Positions 52,101 to 61,054 of a stretch of DNA of 64,000 bases are shown here, piece after piece. Made by a program: the position numbers and the translations under genes. The notes beneath the pieces were generated by a model. The model did not search any database, was not told where the DNA came from, and saw nothing but the letters and a program-made list of their open reading frames with translations. Every line of letters starts with the position of its first letter. Position 1 is the stretch's first letter. Source of the DNA: Petrosia ficiformis (Eukaryota > Porifera > Demospongiae > Haplosclerida > Petrosiidae); assembly GCA_947044365.1 (NCBI GenBank), contig OX345645.1, forward strand, positions 806,856-870,855, read 5' to 3'.

Positions 52101-53627
52101 ACATATATATGACATTTGACCCCTATGCAGTTGGGAGTGCGTTCCTAGCATTACGAAGCCCTCCAAAATGTTTGTAATTGGTGTCAATGGTAAACCCATA
52201 AAAATGGCTTTAAAAAGTTCATGATTTTTCGGGATTCCTTTGCCCTAAATATAGAGTGCAAGGGGAATTTTACATGGGGGTTTGAAGGGAAGCAGACCCT
52301 CCTGCCCACACAATTAGGCAATTAAGTGACCTCGCCCATGCAATCTGGTGGTTAGCTGAGACATTTCTCTTGCTGTGAAAGTTGATATTGTGGGTGTAGT
52401 TGGTGCCAATATGCAGTGGGGTCATTTTTTTGGCTCAATTGCAGTCAAAAGAGGGCATTTGAATTAGTCCTCTGAAGTGTTTGGGGACTTTCAAGTCCTG
52501 GTAAGCAAGTTGCTAAAAGTAGTACTCCATGTTGGAAAAGGAGCCAAGTTTGCGGTACAGAAAGTGAGCTGTAACCAAGATATCTGCAGCAGAGATGCCG
52601 GTGTTAGAAATGGGAAGATTTTTGACTCAGTCCTCTAAAGATTAAATTATATGAAATAATATTTCAAATGTGACATCTTCCCCTAAATTACAGAACTTGC
52701 CTACGATATTACAAATCACATTGATGTTGTTGGCTATCATATCTGTATATCTATTTATTAATTTTTTTATCTTTCTTTTTTTAGTGCTCACAGGATTGTG
52801 GAGGTGGTTATCGTATTCGTAATGTGGTTTGTCAAATTCCACGAACAGGAGAGATAGTTGATGATGATATGTGTGATGGACAACTTCAACCTCACACATT
52901 TGAGTATTGTAACTTGGATCCATGTAAGAGAGTGTGACTGCATGTTCCTTACCATTTTTCCATCCCATATACTTACTGTGTCATAGATAGATGTTGATAG
53001 ATGTAATTAAAAGTTTAGTTTTATTTATTGCTGATCATGTGACCTGTGGCCAATCAGAGTGCAGATATTGCGTCACGTGATTGACCATTAAATCACTTAT
53101 TGCACACTTTTGCGTGCAATAAATAGTTATTGCACATTTTGCTCACCTCTACTAACGAAGCTGCTTCAACAACAGTGGTAGTTCACCAGATCGTCAATAA
53201 ATCACTTAGAACACACTTGACAGTGCATCGTGTGTTTCAATGTAGCACTTGGGCGGTCAATAAAGGTCTCGTTTACATAATGCACGAGCGGAAGGCGAGT
53301 GCGTTATGTAAACGAGACATTAAAACACGTAATCACGGTAAATTACTACATTAAAACACGTAATCACGGTAAAGTGTGTTTTAACTATTACTTATTTTGA
53401 TAATTATGATATTCAGTTTTATTTACTTTGTGTCTATAATACTGATTCTATTTTGTGACTATTCCACTTCTCTTCATACTTCTTCCCTCATTCACTTTGT
53501 ATATTATCTCATCACTTCTGCAGGTTGCACAAAAGATAGATATCCACAATTCTGTAAGCTCATCCGTGGTTCTCCTTTTTGTAAAAAGAAAGTTTACAAA
53601 AAAGATTGTTGCTGGTCATGTCGATAA
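28961..53627 (+). CDS. Gene B: secreted papilin/ADAMTSL-like protein, 17 Ig + 2 TSP1 + PLAC
   Basis: Exons: 28961-28987, 29037-29139, 29533-29767, 36543-36712, 36805-37170, 38748-39029, 40390-40692, 40887-41180, 41456-41767, 43192-43494, 43681-43974, 44248-44559, 45994-46296, 46483-46776, 47714-48025, 48401-48667, 48935-49216, 49343-49639, 50269-50559, 50720-51070, 51177-51220, 51313-51492, 52785-52923, 53524-53627. Total 5865 nt, exactly 1955 codons with TAA. The signal peptide matches gene A ([20 protein letters not shown]). Ig1 is split; Ig2-Ig17 are single exons. Three Ig cassettes (exons 7-9, 10-12, 13-15) replace the two of gene A. TSP1 domains start near residue 1800 ([19 protein letters not shown]). 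PLAC ends CCWSCR. Intron 3 is 6.8 kb of nested transposons, which may impair splicing, yet every exon stays open. Differences from A inside exons are whole codons. Confidence 0.85.
30010..30219. mobile_element. 210-bp MITE
   Basis: Ends CAGGGATTTTTTTAG and CTAAAAAACCCTG are inverted. AATTG repeats flank both sides. The surrounding sequence matches the uninterrupted gene A site near 7095. G-rich and C-rich stretches mark its two halves. Confidence 0.6.
31064..31605. mobile_element. Inner inverted-repeat element holding a HIRAN fragment
   Basis: Left arm TACTGTATGCCGG...ATGTTCGCAGTGGAATATTT is inverted at about 31560-31605 (AAATATTCCACAGCGAACAT...AGTATACGGTA). Arms are imperfect and borders approximate. 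Confidence 0.55.
31239..31436 (-). pseudogene. HIRAN-domain-like fragment
   Basis: The minus-strand ORF (65 aa) contains VWVPDPMRPEVLTCVRETGN, then DVDPYSAAMV and VVGHVPRKIS. The order fits the HIRAN fold seen in SNF2-type helicases and in transposon-associated proteins. Only this piece survives, so it is most likely cargo or remnant of the enclosing element. Confidence 0.5.
31609..31962. mobile_element. 354-bp TIR element nested in hAT-like element
   Basis: Ends begin CAGGAGTCCATGATAG and are inverted over about 50 bp (GTGGGCGATTCACACTCC region). Direct repeat GTATTGC flanks both sides (31602-31608, 31963-31969). Confidence 0.75.
32500..35450 (-). mobile_element. Degenerate CR1/L2-like LINE
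   Basis: Read on the minus strand from 35450 down. There is a Cys-rich PHD-like N-terminus (ESWCCRKCLHEALPF, about 35400-35330). An endonuclease domain follows (LVYRPP, FLGDFNIDLSP, SSDHYS; about 35100-34560), then a linker (about 34433-34130). Reverse transcriptase is at about 33800-33280 (FFDIKKAFDTVPH, SGVPQGSILGPLL, YADDIVLY). The C-terminal part (LPKLEYS, then SHIVKGTSSNSFKACLS) runs to about 32510. Stops and frameshifts interrupt it, so it is dead. Clade assignment rests on motif style only. Confidence 0.85.
35808..36345. mobile_element. Dispersed element, related to 46870-47525
   Basis: Contains 'ATCATAGGGATGGCCCTACG' near 36260 and 'GTGTCCAGCATTCAGTAATC' near 36072, both found in reverse orientation at 46870-47525. 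A short stretch (AAAATGAAACTTAAAAGAGC) occurs twice here, near 35920 and 36286. Confidence 0.5.
37171..38747 (+). other. Gene B intron 5
   Basis: Nearly identical to gene A intron 5, including the direct and inverted internal repeats. No gene is seen. Confidence 0.65.
39030..40389 (+). other. Gene B intron 6
   Basis: Homologous to gene A intron 6, with about 100 bp extra at about 39531-39640 and a long TA run (40056-40122). No gene is seen. Confidence 0.6.
40390..41767 (+). repeat. Gene B Ig cassette 1
   Basis: Exons 40390-40692, 40887-41180 and 41456-41767. The encoded first Ig is the same as in gene A cassette 1, and the introns also match, so the two cassettes are very recent copies or have been converted. 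Confidence 0.85.
42180..42907. mobile_element. TIR element, cassette spacer copy 1 of gene B
   Basis: Full-length relative of 16636-17067, bounded by ACCCTCGCC and GGCGAGGGT. Confidence 0.6.
43192..44559 (+). repeat. Gene B Ig cassette 2
   Basis: Exons 43192-43494, 43681-43974 and 44248-44559. Starts exactly 2802 bp after cassette 1. Confidence 0.85.
44971..45701. mobile_element. TIR element, cassette spacer copy 2 of gene B
   Basis: Near-identical to 42180-42907. It was carried along with the duplicated cassette spacer. Confidence 0.6.
45994..48025 (+). repeat. Gene B Ig cassette 3
   Basis: Exons 45994-46296, 46483-46776 and 47714-48025. Starts exactly 2802 bp after cassette 2. Its last intron is lengthened by a transposon, and its third Ig differs more from the other copies (NAIDVGSD, YTCSVTTG). 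Confidence 0.85.
46870..47525. mobile_element. Transposon inserted in cassette 3 intron
   Basis: The intron matches other cassettes up to CAATTCAATTTTT and again from TTTGATCCACTATAG; the sequence between is extra. It starts ATGGCCCGTAGGGCCAT. Relatives are at 35808-36345 and about 54100-54260. No intact ORF is seen. Confidence 0.65.
49726..49995. repeat. 54-bp tandem repeat, about 5 copies
   Basis: The unit begins CGACCAATTGAGTGGT and continues with GACTAACTGACTACTGACC. The equivalent gene A intron has about one copy near 20920. Confidence 0.8.
51493..52784 (+). other. Gene B intron 22 with internal duplication of the exon edge
   Basis: A second, diverged copy of the exon-22 end and following intron starts near 51834 (ATGGTCTCAAGTAAGTTTT, then ACTGATAACCAGTA). 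No gene is seen in the rest, which includes a G-rich stretch near 52260-52330. Confidence 0.55.
53024..53395. mobile_element. Dispersed non-autonomous repeat, copy 2
   Basis: Second copy of 7874-8239, in the penultimate intron of gene B. It has a short internal duplication of ACATTAAAACACGTAATCAC. Confidence 0.6.
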
Positions 53628-54574
53628 TAAGAGACTCTTCTATTATTCACACATTACCATAACACACTGAACAAAACTAATAAATACTGTTTAAAATACA
53701 ATGTCTTGTTATTCGTGTTATGCTATTTCCTGTCTATTCAGACCTATCATAATGTGTATAGCGCACACTATAAATTATCCAGTATTTTGGATTATAATGT
53801 TGTATGTGTGTGTGTTACACAGAGATTTGTATTCAATCCTCACAACACATTATGGATTCAGTACCAAAGGTCAATGTTTTTGTTCTGCATTAGCTACGGC
53901 AATTTTTTTATTAATCATTATTTTTGATTCATGAGTATGTATATACATGTAATCATATGTATGTACACTTAATCATAATATTATGTATGTACATGTAATC
54001 ATTTATGACATGTAATGTGTTAACTTAAATAGAAAAAAGGTTCACAAAGTTTAGTAGAGGTGGAGCTGCAAGACTGGTGTCTCAAGGATTCAATCCCTAT
54101 AGTTGGATTCCTTATGGCTTGTAGGGCCATCCCTATAATTGCTTTCCCACGGGTTCGATGTATGTTTATATATATTCTTGTGTCACTTGTGCGACTATGT
54201 GTTGTATACATAGTTTTCCTTTGTTCTAATTCTCTCATGCCCGCATGACATAATAATATAAGGTTTATGCAATCAAATTTGTGTCTAAGAGTGATGTTGA
54301 CGTCAAACATATAGACCTAAGCTTTATTTGCACACAAAGGATTTTAAAATTATAAGTGTAGAGTTTATATATAATTATTATAATTGAAATGATAGTGTTT
54401 GTACACTGAAAGAATTTAACAAGAAATGATTAAATCGGACGGAAGATACGTAATCCTTTATCATAATTACATGAAAGAGCTTTCCAGGGAAAATATTTGT
54501 GAGGCTTTGTTGTGGTCTTCGTTAAATACGAGAATGCGACACGTGAAGCGACAGTTCGACGATCGATTTTATTA
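53628..54574. other. Intergenic region B-C
   Basis: Contains the gene B 3' UTR, short ATGTACATGTAATCAT repeats (about 53940-54010) and a degenerate copy of the GGGCCATCCCTAT element (about 54100-54260). No gene is seen. Confidence 0.6.
53679..53684 (+). terminator. Poly(A) signal of gene B
   Basis: AATAAA 52 nt after the stop, in the same context as gene A. Confidence 0.6.
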
Positions 54575-55258
54575 ATGGAGGCCTATGTGATCTTCTCGCT
54601 TGCAGTAAGTTGTCTATTCGTTCACTCCGTAGTTTCAGATATGCATAAATTATATTTCATTGCAGATTATCTTAACTGCCTGTACTGCACAAACACCGCG
54701 AGAGTTTGTATTTCCTTGGATTGGCCCAATAACTGTACCAGTGAATAATACCATTGTTCAACCACGTAAGTTTCCCTAGAATACATGTATATATTTTTTA
54801 TTTTTAAAAAAACTATTTTTTACATGTGCATTGGAAACACTCCTATGAAGTATTTGTCATTGAACATTACCCATGTTTCCATATAGCTGATACTATTCGA
54901 ATTGAACTTGCTGACAATGCCTCACAAAGAGTACTTCGAATTCGAGAAGAAGTTGATGTTACAATTGACTGCACTAGAGTAGTCGAATCATTGATTAATA
55001 ATAACCAACCTGTAAATATTTCTGAACTGTCTCTGACATGGTATCTTAAGCAGCTCAGTTCTGATCTAATGACCTTTGAGCAAGAGGAACGAGTAGCCGA
55101 AACACCGCCTCCTATTACTCCAGATCAACCAGCGTATGTAGTGATATGTATATTTTAATTGGCACTATCATGCAAAAGCGTTTATGCAACTATACATGTA
55201 TGTATGTATGTATGTATGTATGTATGTATTTATGTATGTATGTATGTTTGTATGTATG

Positions 55259-55292
<34 letters not shown>

Positions 55293-55298
55293 TGTATG

Positions 55299-55360
<62 letters not shown>

Positions 55361-55398
55361 TGTATGTATAATTATATGTATGTATATATGTATGTATG

Positions 55399-55429
<31 letters not shown>

Positions 55430-56477
55430 ATATGTATATATGGTACATAAGTATGTATGTATGTATGTACGTGTGTATGATAATACATATTTGTATCTAT
55501 TTTAGATTCATATTAAATGGATCTCTTGATGAGATACTTATAATTCAGGGAACAAATCTACCCACACAAGCGATAGAAGGAAGAGCTGGTGATTACAGAT
55601 GTGAAGTATGTATAAATATTAGAAATATTTGCCAGGATTCTATTGTTACTGTTGATATCAGAGGTGAGTGAGTTCTTGGAGCTGTTTGTGGTTTTAGGAG
55701 TGTCATTATTTATTAAATCTTTTATTGTAATTAGTAGTGATTGTGTATACAATTACACCCACACATTCACAGGCTGATGGTTGCTATGGTAATATGTAAT
55801 TATCAAATGATTTATGTAGTGATCATTGGTTGTACTGATGTGGTTATTTAACTTTCATGATTTGTTATATTGTTGTTCTTGTGATGTGGTTATTATTATT
55901 ATTGTTTTTATGGTGTTGTTGTTGTTGTTATTCATGATCTTGCTGTTTGCAATATATACACTTGTTATTTGTAATAGCGTTGTTAGTTTCAAAATGTTGT
56001 TATTTATAGTATTATTGCTGTTTTTTTGCTTTAATAGTTGAATTTCTCTCACTTTTCAGACGATCCACCAGTTATAGCTGTGGGTCCTGAGATTGGAACA
56101 TTTATTGAATCAGGAAACGATATAGGGCTTCCTGTTTATAATATATCAAATGACTTCTGTATCTTGCCAAGCATGCCGGAGCAGTTCTTCATAGATTGTT
56201 ATCATGATACAAGCTTTCCTATTCGTCCTGATCCTGCCCCAGCAGCAATATGGACATTAAATGGAATATCACAACCAGATAGTAAAAATACATTTTTTCT
56301 AGAGGACGAACCATTTAGAATTGGTACAAATGGTCGGCTGCGAATATATAATGATGATATGACAGAAGATATAAATGATATTCTTGGAACATATGTCTGT
56401 GTTTTATCTAATCCTTTTGGATCTGACACTGCAACTACAGTCGTCACAAAGTGCTGTATGTATAATTATATGTAATG

Positions 56478-56509
<32 letters not shown>

Positions 56510-59309
56510 TGTATGTATGTATGTATGTATGTATGTATGTATATATAATTATATGCATGTATGTATGTATGTATGTATGCATGTATGTATGTATGTATGT
56601 ATGTATGTATGTATGTATGTATGTATGTATGTATGTATGTATGTATGTATGTATGTATGTATGCATGCATGTATGTATGTATGTAAGTATGTATGTATGT
56701 ATGTAATATTATGTATGTATGTAATATGTATGTATGTATGTATGTATGTGTGCATGTATGTATGTATGTATGTATATCAATACAGGTGAAGAATCAGATA
56801 TTCCAGTAATAAATGGATCAAGTGGGTTTGTTCAAACACCACAGGATGGTGTTTTGATAATAGGACAGTCAACTTGTCTTGGGTCTAGTAATCTTCTCAC
56901 AATTGAATGTCCTCTTCTGTCTGAACTAAGTTTTGTTGAAACAACCCATACTTGGACAAAAAATGGAGTAGTTGTGATAGCTGAAACAAATTCTTCTCTT
57001 AAAGTATCTGCCCCTGGGGAGTATGTGTGTAATGTATCATCTCGTTGTGGCTCAAATTCAACTTCATCTGTAATATATAGTGAGTTAGTAGTTACTGTTA
57101 ATATGAAAAAACATTTGTAATTGCAGTTAAGTACCAATAGTTTGTGGCTATGAATATCATTAACTTCAAGTAGTTAAGTACCAATAGTTTGTGGCTATGA
57201 ATATCATTAACTTCAAGTAGTTAAGTACCAGTAGTTTGTGGCTATGAATATCATTAACTTCAAGTAGTTAAGTACCAATAGTTTGTGGCTATGAATATCA
57301 TTAACTTCAAGTAGTTAAGTACCAATAGTTTGTGGCTATGAATATCATTAACTTCAAGTAGTTAAGTACCAATAGTTTGTGGATATGAATATCATTAACT
57401 TCAAGTAGTTAAGTACCAATAGTTTGTGGCTATGAATTCATTAACTCCAACATGAATTGTAATTTTCATCTACAAGCTGTCTTTAAGTACCAATAGTTTG
57501 TGACTATGAATATCGTTAACTCTCATAATTTACATCTACTGTATATATGGTATCAGATCCTATAGTCTAAATAATTAACATTACATTATAGTAATGAAAT
57601 TGAAATAAATAATTTGCTTTATAGTATCTCCAGTCGTTACATCATTCACTGGAACTATTGTGGGAGTAACTGGTGATGGTTGTGATCGAGACAGATCTCC
57701 GACTGGTAGTGACCTCTGCCCTGTATTGGGTGAGACTGTTACAGTGTCATGTGACACCATTGACCCCTATATCATATTGGGACCAAATCGCACAATATCT
57801 AACGAACCCTTGTTAATTAACTCAATTAATGCTAGTGATGAAGGAACCTACACATGTATAGCAGAAAATATATGTGGTGTTTTTCAGTCAGACCTGAGAA
57901 TAATGTTGGGAGAAGGACGTAAGCTATTTACAATGCTATATAAAAGCATCCATTTGTACATACAGTCACACATGTACGTACATACAGTCACACATGTACG
58001 TACATACAGTCACACATGTACGTACATACAGTCACACATGTACGTACATACAGTCACGCATGTATGTATATACATACAGTCACACATGTACGTCAAACTA
58101 TTACAACACTAAATTACACATATACACACATATACATTCAAATATATGTTTGTGCATACATATATCGTAAGTTATAATATTATATGTAATGTATATACAC
58201 GTATATTTATATATTTTCATCTATAATAGGCATGTATAATTATATACATAATTACATATTTTGAGAATAATATTGCAAATGACTTACATAGTATACATAT
58301 ACACACATAATTGCATACTACCTCAAGTATAATTTATTTAACAATACGTAGGTGAAGTGGGCATTTGGATTCCAACACCCTGGAGTGCAGTGAGTAATAC
58401 AAATTCATATGTGTATAATTATTAAATTATCATAATTTGGAGATGTTAAATTATGCATATAAATATTAGTAATTATGTTGCATTCACACAAAATACCATA
58501 CTTATTAGTATTATAATCAATATGTACATATAATAACATACATACGCACATTCATTTATACATACATAGATATATACGTACATACATATTACATATGTAC
58601 ATATGAATGTACGTACATATGTTCATATATGTATACACATATGTATGTATTATACGTATATTACGTAGTCTATGTACATATGTATGTACATACGTATGTA
58701 TGTTGGCAACTTGGCATATATACATACATATATACATATGTACATACATACATACATGCATATGTACATACATACATGCACACATACACACACATATACA
58801 TACATACATACATACATACATACATACATTCATATATACATACATACATACATACATACATACATACATAAATACATACATGAATATACACAAACATTTC
58901 AGTGTGAACCAGATTGTCAAGAGGGCAATCGTACACGTGACGTAAGGTGTGTTAGTATTGATTCTGGTGCAACACTTCCTGAAGACCACTGTACTGAAAC
59001 AAAACCACATACTATGGAGCAATGTACTCATAGAGGGCCTTGCCAACGAGAGTGGGTGACAACTGATTGGTCCTCTGTAAGCCCTAATTCACTTTCCATA
59101 CAATAATATCTATTACATTTCGTTTTAGTGCTCAAAGAATTGTGATTGTGGAGAACGCACTCGTGATGTTTTCTGTCAAGTCTCTATCACAAAAGAGATT
59201 GTTAATGACAGCATGTGTAGTGGATCAAAACCTATAGCACAGGAATATTGTAATCTATCACCATGTAAGTAATCTTCATTCTTGAATTCATAACTTGCTG
59301 TCTATCTAT

Positions 59310-59376
<67 letters not shown>

Positions 59377-59846
59377 ATTATATATCTATCTATTTATGTA
59401 TATGTCTATGTATCTTTCTATCTATATATATATATATATAATATATCTACCTTTATATTAGTATAATATACATATATGTATGCATATATGTATATATGTA
59501 CGTAAGTAATATGTATGTATGTATGTACGTATGTATGCAATACATATGTACATACATTACATACATTACATACTATGTTGTATGTACATATGTACATATG
59601 TATACATGTACATACCTGTCTTGCAAGCTAGACACCTTTCCTTCGATATTTGGACAGTACTGTCCAAATGTCAAATGGGAAAGATTTAGTTCACATGGCT
59701 GTGTTTATCAATTTTCATCTCCAGGCTGCACTGAGGATCTTTATCCAGCTCAATGTAAATTCATAGCAGGATCGGAAATGTGTGCTGAAGAACTGTACAA
59801 GAATATGTGCTGTTGTTCTTGTAGGATGGGTCTTTCCTACTTATAA
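54575..59846 (+). CDS. Gene C: secreted papilin/ADAMTSL-like protein, 4 Ig + 2 TSP1 + PLAC
   Basis: Exons: 54575-54604, 54666-54765, 54887-55133, 55506-55663, 56060-56455, 56786-57079, 57625-57918, 58352-58389, 58903-59076, 59129-59264, 59725-59846. Total 1989 nt, exactly 663 codons with TAA. Signal peptide MEAYVIFSLA plus IILTACTAQ, split by an intron as in A and B. Ig1 (about 44-179) spans two exons (GDYRCEVC). Ig2-4 are single exons ending near residues 311, 409 and 507 (YVCVLSN, YVCNVSSRC, YTCIAENIC). TSP1 domains (about 507-623; TPWSAC, DWSSCSKNC) and PLAC (CCCSC) follow. The protein ends with an extra MGLSYL tail. It lacks the cassette Igs and is clearly diverged from A and B, so it may approximate the ancestral form. 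Several introns are filled with tetranucleotide repeats. Confidence 0.85.
55195..55455. repeat. (TATG)n microsatellite
   Basis: About 260 bp of TATG units with TATA interruptions, filling the intron that splits Ig1 of gene C. Confidence 0.9.
56468..56775. repeat. (TATG)n microsatellite
   Basis: About 300 bp of TATG units in the gene C intron after Ig2, ending just before the acceptor at 56785. Confidence 0.9.
57125..57525. repeat. 47-bp minisatellite, 7 copies plus a degenerate one
   Basis: Unit AGTTAAGTACCAATAGTTTG followed by TGGCTATGAATATCATTAAC and TTCAAGT. Located in the gene C intron between Ig3 and Ig4. Confidence 0.9.
57958..58092. repeat. 22-bp tandem repeat
   Basis: Units of CAGTCACACATGTACGTACA plus a short linker, about six copies, directly after the Ig4 donor of gene C. 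Confidence 0.85.
58540..58890. repeat. (TACA)n-rich microsatellite
   Basis: Long TACATACA tracts fill the intron just before the first-Cys exon of TSP1 in gene C. Confidence 0.85.
59300..59376. repeat. (TATC)n microsatellite
   Basis: About 18 TATC units in the last intron of gene C. Confidence 0.9.
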
Positions 59847-60039
59847 TAACCATAGTAACTAACAAAGCACTTTAAAATTTACAATAAGATGTTCTTCATT
59901 ATATGTATTTGTACAACATACATAATTATGTATGTAAATGTTTTTACATTATGCGAATATTGTATTTATGTAAAGTATGTACGTATGTATGTATGTACGT
60001 ATGTATGTATGTATATATGTATGTATATATAATGTACTA

Positions 60040-60045
60040 AATAAA
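60040..60045 (+). terminator. Possible poly(A) signal of gene C
   Basis: AATAAA about 195 nt after the stop and about 100 nt before the gene D start. The surrounding sequence is AT-rich, so chance is possible. Confidence 0.35.
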
Positions 60046-60141
60046 TAATGTCAGTCATTATTATTCCCTCCTTTGGCCTTTGTTGGTAACCAAAAATTTA
60101 ATTTTAATTATTATAATTTTAATTAATTAATTAATTAATTA

Positions 60142-60948
60142 ATGGATGGTAAAGAAGTTGTACATTTACTACAAACTTTGTCTTCTTTAAAATTCTCTCC
60201 TCCATCTCTTGTGGCTTGTTGCAGAATATTACTGAATCAATTACACGAAGAGAGGTGTGTTGAATGCTTAAGTAAATATCTCCTTGCTCCACCATTGTTA
60301 AAGGAGCTTGGAGACCGGAGCATTGAGAACGTTCTGTTAGATTTTAGACTCAAGTTAAAAGACTATAGTGAATGTTATATAAATATATTAGCAATTCTTC
60401 AAAATACGTCATTGAGTTTGTCTCCATGGATACTCAAACAATGGGAGAAAGGATTGCTGAATATAGTGATGAACATTTGTCGTATTAATGATTGTACATT
60501 GTATGGAGTGGGTGTGGCTTTTGAGGTCCTAAAAATGATTGAAGACATACAGAGTTCCTCGTTGATATGTCCATTGACAATTCTACCGATGATAAGACAC
60601 ATGACAGAATTGTTAAACAATGGTGCAATGGAAGGACAGTGGACTGGAGACGATGGACATGATAATGGTCAAATGGAAGGACAATGGATAAAGAGCACTG
60701 GAGACAATGGATATGATAGTTCAGGTTTGTATGTTACCATATGCAAAAATTATAAGAAAATGAGTTATCTTTGTTACAGGGCAAGAGAAGATGTCTTCAG
60801 TAAGTGAATTCATACTAGAAATTTATGTTTATGAAAATCTACATGTAATGTGAAAAAATCTTATTCAAATACAACTAGGACGAGAGGCCCCTACATTTAT
60901 CCTTTCGTCCATAAGCCATCTGTGTGTCTGTCTGTGTGTCAGTCTATC

Positions 60949-60979
<31 letters not shown>

Positions 60980-60998
60980 CCATCTATCTATTTATCTG

Positions 60999-61054
<56 letters not shown>

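Noticed and set aside
55146..56789. Several ORFs of the repeating type MYVCMYVCM on + and HTYIHTYI on -
   Set aside because: They are translations of TATG tetranucleotide repeats in introns, open by chance in all frames.
58552..59046. Long minus-strand ORF over gene C TSP1 exon
   Set aside because: It is made of the TACA repeat plus the antisense of a confirmed TSP1 exon.
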